Source: Branchiostoma floridae
Lineage: Eukaryota > Chordata > Leptocardii > Amphioxiformes > Branchiostomatidae
Assembly: GCF_000003815.2 (NCBI RefSeq)
Contig: NC_049988.1
Location: forward strand, 18,137,210-18,201,209
Reading direction: 5' to 3'
DNA: 64,000 nt
In this document: piece after piece, positions 24,101-36,100 of the stretch
Layout of the letters: every line of letters starts with the position of its first letter
Numbering within the stretch: position 1 is the stretch's first letter
Program-made: the position numbers and the translations under genes
Notes under the pieces: generated by a model
Seen by the model: only the letters and a program-made list of their open reading frames with translations
Told to the model about the DNA's origin: nothing
The model's database searches: none

Positions 24101-27100
24101 TTTTTAGCTTTCACTGCTGGGCACTGGTGGATCCTTTGTGGTGGGCTATTGTTGCATGGCACCCAACCATACTTTGCAAGGATGTGTGAATTGCTATCTT
24201 CCCAGCCCACTGGAGAATTTACAAAAAATGGTAGAAAATGGTAAATAATGGTAGAATGCTGTTATCATTATTTAGAAACCATTAGAAGTATCCAATTTCG
24301 CACCATGAATATTTCCAAAGTTTTACAGGACCAGGGAAATATTTATAATGTTGAAACAGTGTTAAAATATTTCTGAAGTATCAAATGTCCAAGACATGTA
24401 ATTACAAAACTTTAAAATCAATTCTAAACAATGGCAACAAACATCCACACGGTGACTTGGAATGGACTAATTCAGTATCATTATCATCATTGTACTTTCA
24501 TACATGTATTTTTGCAATTAGCCTGCGGGCATGACTTTGCAATAAAGATATATATATATATATATATATATTGATTGATCTCTATTTGCATGTTCCTGCC
24601 CATATGGGCTAAATGCTGCAATTCGATTGTGTTACGTAGGATACTAAAGGCTAAGTAGTGTTACAATTGGATAAAGAGTACACTTGGAGCTATGCTATCA
24701 ATATATGATGGTGTATATATTATTATATTTCAGCCATACCATAGGTATGGTGAAATATATTGTATTCGTAATGTTTCTTTCTTTCTTTCTTTCTCCTGTC
24801 AAATCTTCAAATCGAATCAACTCCGCCATTTTTTAACCGATTGACTTGAAATTTGGCACAAAGGTAGAGTAAGCCAATACCCTCAGGTGTTTTTTTCATT
24901 TTTTTCATATCTGCCTTTGAAATGATTTTATTGAGGTTTTTGTCAATTTTTATGTATATTTTGGGCTCCTGTACCCTGGTATTACAGCCGAATGACATGA
25001 AATTTGGTACAGAGGTGCCTTGATCATATGCTCACCTAGATTCAATTACAGTTTTGGCATACGGTACAACAAAATGCTTAATTTTGCGATTTTTGGCCAT
25101 TTTTTGACCAAAAAAGAACATTTGTGGCTCCTGTAGCCTCGTTTTACAACCAAATGATCTGAAATTTGGTATAAAAGTGCCCTTCAATTATGTGCACATA
25201 AATTCAATAAAAGTTTTCCCATACGGTACAACAAAATGCTTAATTTTGCGATTTTTGGCCATTTTTTGACCAAAAAAAGGACATTTTTGGCTCCTGTAGC
25301 CTCGTTTTACAACCAAATGATCTGAAATTTGGCATAAAAGTGCCCTTTAATTATGTGCACATAAATTCAACTAGAAAGGCCGACATTTGCTTGGGTGCAA
25401 ATACAGCATATTTCAGCCATACCCATTTCCACGCAACATTGGACTGTTCCAAGTCACCCCTGCGCAAAAATTGAACATTTTAACAGGAAGTTATTCTCGC
25501 CACTGTCAAACTTACGTATCAAAACTAAACGCAAACTGGCCAATTTCCTCGCGTTTTCCGCCAAATATCATTTTCTCGATTGTCTCAACTAACCCTACCA
25601 AAGTAAAATCTGCCGAAAATGATTCATATTCAATTGCCATGCGGAGTGTTGGTAAATTCAATGACAAAGACTTGCATTCTAACGTTCAATGCACGCGTAC
25701 CGTCCGCTACCGCTCAAATGACCCTGTCTGAACTCCAAATCCTCGCAAACTACAATTTTAAACCGGGCACAGGGTGACACATCACTTTGAAAATTTGACA
25801 GGAGAAAGAAGATACATTACGAACACAATATATTTCATCATGCTACGTATTGCCAACATATAAATAATGCACATATTGTCTTCCTATATTCTTTGCAGTA
25901 CCTTTTATTGAGTAACATAAATTTCAAAATCCTCCCAAATATGCATGGTTGCGTCTACATACACACGTGACAATGTTAGCCAATCAGCTTCAGTTTTGGA
26001 AAATCGCGCTTTGTTTGGCAAGTGTTGTGTCACTAGTTGTTTTAATACCAATTGGCGACGAAGTGTTCCTTCCTCTTCGCTGATTGGCTGGCGGCGCAAT
26101 TCAATTAATTAGCAGACTGACAGCTGCCACCTGTCGCCCAGGGCGGGAGTTATTGCTTTGTTTGCCATATATGGAACGCACTGAACGCCAAGAATTTCCA
26201 AAACAAGTCCCGTAAATTGGAGAATGACAAAAAATCCCCAAATATATCATTTTGAAGATGTTTATGCCAAAAATTATATATGTGTCATTTGAATAAGTAT
26301 CTAGTGCACCCTTTTACCCAAATTTAGTTCATTTGGTTTTAAAACCAGGGTACAGGGGCCAAAGGTGTACGTTTTTGGTCATAAAATGGCCAAATAATCG
26401 CAAAATTAAGTATTTTGTTGTACTGTATGCTTAAAGTGTTGATGAATCCATGTGCGCATATGTGTATGGCACTCCTATACTAAATTTCAGATCATTTGGT
26501 TTTAAAACCAGCTGCAGGGTACAGGAGCCAAAAGTGTCCTTTTTTGGAAAAGAAATGGCCAAAAATATGGGGGGATTATCAAGGCACATTTGTGTCAAAT
26601 TTCAGCTCATTCGGTTGTAATACCAAGGTACAGGAGCCAAAAGTGTCCTTTTTTGGTCAAAAATTGGGGAAAAAATCGCAAAAATAAGCATTTTGTTGTA
26701 CTGTACACCAAAAGTGTTATTGAATTTATATGGGGGCATTATCAAGGCACATCTGTGTCAAATTTCAGCTCATTCGGTTGTAATACCAAGGTACAGGAGT
26801 CAAAAGTGTCCTTCTTTGGTCAAAAAATGATTTTAAAAAAATCGCAAAAAATAAGCATTTTGTTGCAATGTACACCAAAAGTGTTATTGAACTTATATGG
26901 GGGGATTATCAAGGCACATCTGTGTCAAATTGCAGCTCATTCGGTTGTAATACCAAGGTACAGGAGCCAAAAATGTCCTTTTTTGGTCAAAAATTGGCCA
27001 AAAAAACGCAAAAATAAGCCTTTTGTTGTACTGTACACCAAAAGTATTATTGAATTTATATGGGGGCATTATCAAGGCACATCTGTGTCAAATTTCAGCT

Positions 27101-30100
27101 CATTTGGTTGTAATACCAGGGTGCAGGGGCCAAAATTTACAGTTTTGGTCTAAAATTGACCAAAAAACCTTAATAAAACCTCTTAAGAGACAGATATGAA
27201 AAAATTGGAAAAAACACCCGAGGGTATTAGCCCACTCTACCATTGTGCCAAATTTCAGGTCATTCGGTTTACGAACGACGGAGATGATTCACTTTGAAAA
27301 TTTGACAGGAGAAAGAAAGAAAGAAAGAAACATTACGAATACAATATATTTCACCATACTATGTATGGCTGAAATATAATAAAAGTTTTCCCATACGGTA
27401 CAACAAAATACTTAATTTTGCGATTTTTGGCCATTTTTTTACCAAAAAAGGACATTTTTGGCTCCTGTAGCCTCGTTTTACAACCAAATGATCTGAAAGT
27501 TGGTATAAAAGTGCCCTTCAATTATGTGCACATAAATTCAATAAAAGTTTTCCCATACGGTACAACAAAATGCTTAATTTTGCGATTTTATGGCAATTTT
27601 TTGACAAAATTTGGACATTTTTGGCTCCTGTTCCCTCGATTTACAACCTAATGACCCGTAAATTGGTAAAGGGGTGCTCTAGATATCTATTCAAATGACC
27701 CATGTATAATTTTTGGCATGGACTACTTTAAAATGATATATTTGGGATTTTTTTGGTCATTTTCCAATGGCCAAAGGGGTCAACGACCTCAAGGCCTATT
27801 GTTTCATGAGGGAGATGGCTGAAATATGCTGTATTTGCTCTCAAGCAAATGTCGGCCTTTCTAGTATAATATATATGTATATATATATATGTATATATAT
27901 ATATATAGAGAGAGAGAGGGGGAGAGAGATCAATATTGTAGACATACATATATATTTATAGAATATATATTTATATAGAGAGAGAGACAGGGATAAAGAG
28001 AGAGAAGGAGAGCGAGAAAGAAAGTTTTTTTTCTTTCTTCTAGTATTAATTTTGATCTTACAACCACCACTAACGCCACATTTTCTCCCTAACGCAAAAT
28101 CTAGTCACCAAGAATATTTCTTCTTTTACAGTGTCATCAAAATCCAGCGACAAGTTCTCGAGTTATACTGTTCACAAACACCCAGACCCGAAAATATAAT
28201 CTTCTTGGTACGTCTATGAACGTTAGACATGCAGGTAATAAGATATGCCAAAATAGCAGTTACTCAAGCAACTGGATATGATCTTTCCAAATTGGCCATT
28301 TGGCGTATAATCTTCTTGGCTACTGTAAAAGTCGAGGTATGGGCCATTATCATGATTTATTAATGAGTGTTGGTACATTAGGAAGATTAAGTTTTTTACT
28401 CCGCTAGAGTATTATTCATTATTAATGAGAAAATATCTATTCAGTCAAACCTGTAAGTTAGCACCCTTTTTACCTCTCTAAGATGGATACGTCATAATTA
28501 TAAATGTTCCATCATGCTAAAATTATGGTACTTCCTCATTCATTAAGCGAATTATTAAGCTAATTTGCATAGATCGGATCTCATTACGTATATCAGTCGT
28601 CATCTCTGTCAAAAATCGTAAAAATCTATCAATATCTTCTTGAGCTTCCCTCTTCCAAAGCCTCCAACAAATACACTCCTGCAGTTCCGATGAAAGCTGC
28701 TAAGCTTCCCAAAATGACCACAGATCTTACGAAAACAGGAGACAAAAGGGGATTCCTGCCGCAGTACTTTGGAAAGTACTTTTATTATTTGAAATGCAAA
28801 CCTTGGAAACCCACTACGATTATTCCGACCACCCACCCATAAACCAACGAATGAAACTCCTTGCATTAATTGGAATAAGGATCGGAAATCTTAAAAAGAA
28901 AACCGCTCGTAAGTAGGGCTGGGTACCGGTACAGAAAATTCAGGTCCAGGTCCGGTTCAGGTCCAGAAGATCAGGTCGAGGTCCGGACCTGAACCTGGAC
29001 CTGATTCAGTATGTGAAAACAAGTGAATGGACGATAATCAAAACAATGGTCCATTTCGCCAAAAAGAAATCTATTCGACTCCCACTGGCGTTTTAAAATC
29101 CTACAAGGCTAACTGCCTTGTACGATTGGCAGTAAAACTTGGTAGAAACAACTATAGACTCTACTGTTGTTCGCTCTTGTTATTTTCTTCAACAGGTAAG
29201 CCCTAAAACCTGTGAATTCTTGATCAAATAATCTGTTCATTTTCCAATCGGTCCAACATCCGATTTTTTTCAGGTCCGGTTTTTCCGGACCGGTCCAATA
29301 AGAAAAACCGGTTTTGTACCGGTACAGCGTACCGGTACCCAGCCCTACTCGTAAGATATTGAAACGCCGAAGCTTACTTTGTAGGCGTGGTCACACTGGA
29401 ATGACACTAAAGTATTGATGATGATGTTCCCACATTGATGTACTTGCAGAGGATTGTCGATACTGAAAAAACAAAGCAGATATAAACAATGGGATTAAAC
29501 ATCCGTTATACTATGTATGTTAACGAAACATGGCATGGCTTATTAAACGCTCTCTCATTATGATTTTTGATGGCATTTTGCTACTTTTCCAGACTGAAAA
29601 AAATTGTGATCTTTTTCTCGTGTGTTTGTTCTACACATCTCTACACAACGACAGGAATTATCCCTTCAAAAGGACATTTTAAAATGTTTTGGGCCATTTT
29701 CACCCAACAAATGTGTACTTTTTGCTCCTGTGACATGATGTGCTATGACTAAGTGACCTGTCATTTGGGACTTACTTACTTACTTACTTATCCTCTATGT
29801 CCCTGTAGATATTTAAAGCCATAACTTTTTCCTTAGCAATTTGGTATGGTTGTCTTAACCTTTGACCTTATACCACAATGCATCACGACTGCACGTGCGC
29901 ACTCGAAACTATGGAATGGCTTATATACTAATTTGATTTTGATTGTGCGTTTTTCTGACTGTCCCACATGTAGGCTAAGTATGGGTTGATTATGATTTAT
30001 TTGTAAATTTACGTTCATATCATTGTTATTCATTTGTTATGTACGTCGGTATGCTAAATAGAGATGCATGGTCGGACATCGTTAATGGCTCGTTCTCATT

Positions 30101-33100
30101 GAAATGTCGAAAATGCTGTCGCCTGACTTTACGACTTGAACCAGGTACCAATATATAGTTGCAAATATACTTTGTCATCATTCTATAGAGTCATAGCCGC
30201 CATGCTAAATAGACATGCATGGTCGGACATCGTTAATGGCACCTCATATGAGGATGAACTGAACTGAACTGATGTATGTCGGGCTTTATTGAAAATCAGT
30301 CAACCTGTCACTGACGAGACTACCCAGCCGTGACCAGCCGTGCCCAGCCGTGCCAAGAGGACTAAATCATTTTCTAACGGGACTGTTCAAAGCAAGGTCA
30401 TTAGACCACTCCAGGGCAATGAACTAAGATGTTGAAAATGATTATGATAGGAGACAGCGGTGAACATTTGTTTTGAAGGCTGATATGTTGTAAACAGGAG
30501 GGAAACAGTTGTTATTGAGAGTGTTCCACAGTTGGAAAGAAACTGTTGTACACAAGAATTCGTCTTTCGGAAGGGACGTAAAACGGGGGTGCCTCAAGCA
30601 CGTAATTCAGCCTCATTACTAAAAAAATATCAATACTAGAAAGGTAATATTTGCAAGCAAATACAGAATGTTACCTTCACATGTCTAACACTGGCAACTG
30701 TTTTGTTCATTCTTATTTGAACACATTTCTAAATGTAGTGACCCGAGGCCCTCTAGATCTGACATGTGCTACATTATGTAACCGAACACCACATGGTGCC
30801 TGCTACTTTACCGGTTACCATGGTGACAGCCGTCTGGTCCAGGTCGTTGACCTTATTTGCGCGGAAAAGAAGAAGAAACAAAGCAAAAACAGACACGTTC
30901 CCTTCTGTGAAGGTAACATAACAATCCATGCAGTACAGGCGTTCTTGAGTTATGGTGGTCCACACACACACGCGCGCGCTACCGAAAACATAACCTTCTT
31001 GCCGAAGGTAAAAATGGGTACCTTCTGGCTGCAAGTAATAAGTCAGATGTATTATCATAATTATTATTATTATCATTAACGAATATATATATAAATGTCC
31101 GTACCTGCGAATCCCCTCGTGAATGTCGAGTGTGACGTTGCAGGGTTGGTTCCCGGGCGGCCCGTACCCTGGCGATGTGGCGAGGCAGTTCGCGGCGTGT
31201 ACCGTCTCACATGGCGCCGTCAAGTCATCTGAGACGGGAAAATCTGCATCTGTATCTGTATCTGTATAGCCGATACAGCCGCCCTTCGGCGTAACACACC
31301 TGCTTCTGTATCTGCATCTATATAGCCAGTATAACCGCCCTACGGCGTATTAAGCATACTAGCTTCTGTATCTGTACCTATATAGCCAGTATAACCGCCC
31401 TTCGACGTAACACCAGCTTCTGTATCTGTACCTATATAGCCGGTATAACCGCCCTACGGCGTCGACTTCTGTATCTGTATCTATATAGCCAGTATAACCG
31501 CCCTTCGACGTAACACCAGCTTCTGTATCTGTACCTATATAGCCAGTATAACCGCCCTTCGACGTAACACCAGCTTCTGTATCTGTACCTATATAGCCGG
31601 TATAACCGCCCTACGTCGTCGGCTTCTGTATCTGTATCTATATAGCCGGTATAACCGCCCTACGGCGTAACGCACTAGCTTTCCCATTTCTATCAACCGT
31701 TTGCCCACACATGTCATTAGCGTAATCACTACAGCAGGGAGCTAAAGGTGGGTTTACACCTGCGTATATTTTCATGCCGCATGAGTTCCGTTTTGACATT
31801 TTTCGACATTTTGACTAATTTCTTCAATACGCGGCCGCACGCACAAGTCGCACCTCTATCGCATCTGAATCGTCTTTAGAAAGTTTCACGTACGCAGGCA
31901 AACGAAAATATACGCCCAGTTCGTCTGATAGTTTTGGACATGCTCAAAACTATCATTCGTACGCAGTTTGGTGCCCAAAACGTTATGGATGCGCAATACA
32001 GTGGTCCCACGTCGGTCGATTGCGCTATGAAGACGCTACATGTTTGCGCTTTATACGCAGTAATACGCGGATATCGCGGTATTGCGAGTACATAGCGTTC
32101 TTACAGCGCAGACACAACGCACCATGAGCGACCGTATAACGAATGCACACATAGATCACGATTTAGTACCGTGCGTTCTGCGATCGCTTTGCGCATACTA
32201 CGCGTACTGATAGCGTGATCGACGCACACTCCAGATTTGGAATAAATACGAAGGTGCATCTGAGTCCAGACAAAAAAAATCATCTCAAGATGTCAGATCC
32301 AGGCCAGGACTGACGAATTTGTACCGGGGGCATGGAGAGATGGTCACAACTTGCAGGACACCATGAATGTAACTGGTCCCAACAGAGCCTCCAGGGACGG
32401 GAAGATGTAGAGGAACCTGCTCAAGCACTGGGTCAACTTGTGTGACACACATGCCATTTTGTGTAAGAGATATTTTGTGTAACGTAATTTGCTGATAATG
32501 GCACTTTTTTGTGTGTAAAATCACATGATATAAAGGTGCAATATACGAGGGTGAGTCAGAAAGTAATGCAAGTGGTTTCATAACAGACTCGTTCTTTGAT
32601 CGAATGAGTTCAAATTTGGCACAAAGGTAGAGGCATATGTCCTCTTGAGATTAAAATATCTAAATTTCTTGTTCATTATTTCATGAGTGACTGACCAGCT
32701 TTCACGATGACCATACCCTAGGAATCCTGTCAGAAGAAAAGTGAGGTCCAATTAACGTACAATTAACGATTTCCCTAAACCAATTTTTGCTATTGTAGGA
32801 GACTGAGCCTGCACATGTAATAAGCTGCATTTCTCTATAACCGACGTGCTTATTTTCAACTCTGAAATCCGATCAGTTTGGCTTTTTTCGTTGCTGGAGT
32901 AGAGTGAGGTATACGCGATCGTCTGGGTCATGAGATTTGTGGTGTTATGATTAAAAGTTTCTATAGCCTTCTTTCCCCATTAACAAAGAGGAATAAAACT
33001 TAGCACACTTTTTGGCCTTTAAACAGTTAATAACTGTGTAAAGTTTCGTTTCTTTTGGTTAATGGAAAAGTAGTCTTTTAACCAACAACTCACGAATTCG

Positions 33101-36100
33101 TGTATCAATCCAACAGCTCGATATCACAACTTACTCCATCCTATCAGCTGTAAATGAGGAACCATTGAGAGTTCAGAAATGAAAATCGGTATGCATCATA
33201 TAGACACATTTGATATCATATATGTGTAATTTTAACCTCCTACAGTGATTTTCAGTGGGTCACATTTAGAGGAATTCATAGTCTGACAAGGTACCAAGGG
33301 TGTGTTCATCTTGAAATCAACTCAGTTGCTCATAAAATGATAAAGACCAAATTTGAAAAAAATTAATCTCAAGAGGACATTTGCCCCTCCGTTTGTGCAA
33401 AATTTCAACTCAATTGATTAAAAAACGAGTCTGTTATGAAACCACTTGCATTACTTTCTGACTCACCCTCGTAGAGCCATATTACAACTTTGAAAGAGGG
33501 CGTAAGGTTTCATAATTGTTTAATTTACGTGTTTGATAAAGATCTTGAATACGTTTTGTGGTGTGTATGAGTGTGATTTTTATAGTAGTTGAAATACTAA
33601 GATGATAGGGAAAATCATTAAGGACAAAGTGAAAACAAACACAATCTTAACAGTGCACATTATTTCTTAAGGTAAATGATGGCCCACATTACTGTAAAAG
33701 CACAGTATCACTGCTTCACTGCTTCGCAAATGAATAAAAAAACCTCTTCACTGTTTACTTGTCAATGTTCTACTTGCACTGCCTGTAAACAAAAGCATAC
33801 ATAGTACAAAGTGTTCCTCTAACAAAAATACTCTATTGGCAATGCTCGCAAACAAAAGTATATGTAACAGAAACTGTTCCTCTGACACACCTGAAATGCG
33901 TTTGTAATGCAGTTAGCACCAGGTGCGTCAGGCATGCGGTCGGTAGACGTTGTGTGCGTCCGGATTACGCCCAACATACGTACCCCATACGAATCTATTC
34001 GCAGTACTGAAAATTCTGTTGCGCATTTCAGTTGCAATCATACGCATCTCATGCGAAATGAAAACGCTGAAGTCGTCATTCAAACGCCAGATGGGCTCGA
34101 CGTACAATTTAATTTATTCCAAAAAAATTCCAAATGTTGGGCGTTAGGCCGCGTATTGACAAAATTCCATGCGGAACTCACGCGCACTTGAAATTATACG
34201 CAGGTGTAAACCCACCTTAATCTGCTGGTAGTACTGCGTATACTTTTTCTCGTAAGTGCTAAGGGCATCATTTACGTGTCAAAATTTCGTATTGAAAAAG
34301 GTACCTTAAAGAAGCGAAAATAGACGTAAATATGTCTATGATGCTTGGAACATCGCTTTGATTGCTTGATTTATCGAACTATCAGCAAGCCTTCTGACAC
34401 ACAAGGTCTGCAGTCTGACCTCGATACGCTAACAGAATGGCAAAATCGTTGGCTTATGTCGTTCAACCCCTCTAAATGTCACATCCCCTAAGAAGCACCC
34501 CATCTTAACTCAGTACTCCCTCTGCGGAGAAGCCCTCATCGGTGTTAAGTCCCACCCCTATCTTGGAGTGTTAACTGAACTGTCCGACGATTTCCGGTGG
34601 GACACCCATATCAACCACGCCACTAGCAAAGTCGGTAAGGTCCTAGGAGTCATTCGGCACAACTTGACCCATTGTCCATTATTGTATATTAGACAAAAAA
34701 TTAAAGGAATGTTTGCAGACCTTCTCAGGACGCAGGCTTGATAAGTGAATAAGTGAGACCTCTTGGATATAGTTGATCAGTGTAACATTAAAGTGGAGAA
34801 CTTAGCGATCATTGAGCGACCGTTGGGTGACCACTGAGCGCCGACTGCAAAAGCGCTGAGTGACAGGCAAACGTGAAGAATATTTTTAAAGGGTTTCAGT
34901 ATCTGTATCTGTATAGCCCGTATAACCGCCATTCGGCGTAACACACCAGCTTCGCAGGCACGCGGCGCGGCAGCAGCTGGTTATATTACACTGAACGATC
35001 CGTCACACCTAGCTTTTGCAAATCTATCTGCAAGCGTTCTTTAAAACTATCCAGAGAAGATGCCCCTACTGTGCTTGGTGATAACAAATTCCAATCAACG
35101 ATAGTTCTGGGAAAATACGAATTTTTGAGCACATCAATCCTAGCTTGGAAACTCTGGTGTGGCTACCGCTGTGCGACCGACTTAATTCAAATCAATGTTA
35201 CCCTTTAGCAACTATTTACTTTGAACCTTGCTTGTATCCATATTTCTATTTATTTCTATTCTATTTATAAAACAAGACGATTTTTCCCTTACCTCCGTGC
35301 AGGTCCAGCTCTTTGAGCCATGGCTGCCAGCCCGAGTAGGTCCGAGTGATCCGGAACCTCCAATACCGAGCTGTTCCTTGGAAACCGCCGAACTCCTGGC
35401 GCCGGTTCGTCCCTGCCTGCACGGTAGTAACGGTCACGACGTCCTCCCAGTTGTACGGACTCCCAAGTTGTGACTTTTGCAGCGTGAAGGCTGTAGCGTC
35501 ATGGGCTGTGTCTCCGACGTTGGTGACATCGACGCGAGTGATAGTAAATGGCGCTGTGAGGTCCAGGACAATGTACCAGTTGTTGTAGTTCTGACCCAGA
35601 AACCTAGGGTTCCAGTAGGTCCTAGTGTCTCCATCCAAGGCTCTTGCGGCATCTCCGTTTCCGGCGGAGTCCACAACCCATGACGGATCCCGTAGCAGCC
35701 TCACAACTGGAGAAGTATAACGTATGTCCAATATTTCATCACGTTTACAATTTTTAAGGTTTCCATTTTACTTCTTCGTACATTTTAAACCGACTTTTAC
35801 CTGTACCCATTTGATGATATGATCTGAAAATAGTTGATTTTAGTGCAAGTTCCCCGCTGCGTTTTACCTCACAGCAGAACGAAAGGAAATCTAGTGCGTA
35901 AAATAGAAAGAAGTCTCTTCTTTCAGGTGGTATATGGCATAGTATCAATTTCGAGGGCGAAAAAGGCTTAAATTTTAACCTCGGGAGGCCACCTCATTAG
36001 AGGCGTCAGAAAAGGAACGCTTCAGCGCTGGCATCAGGGCCCGTTCCATAGAGCGCACGCCGGACCCACATACTATGGCATCATTTCCGTGTCAAAATTT

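Noticed and set aside
25905-26099. 64-codon minus-strand frame
   Set aside because: No splice context or recognisable features, and it is inside the satellite composite. The paired CCAATCAGC motifs there are noted but unsupported as a promoter.
26590-27153. 187-codon plus-strand frame
   Set aside because: Repeating peptide from the 165-bp satellite; no independent coding evidence.
28609-28866. Possible exon with a hydrophobic helix (a second minus frame reads [20 protein letters not shown])
   Set aside because: It is closed by stops, has no matching splice sites for the polycystin gene, and lies among mobile elements.
32285-32581. 98-codon minus-strand frame with [20 protein letters not shown]
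   Set aside because: Splice phases do not fit the neighbouring exons, and it lies inside a Harbinger-like element. It may be captured sequence.
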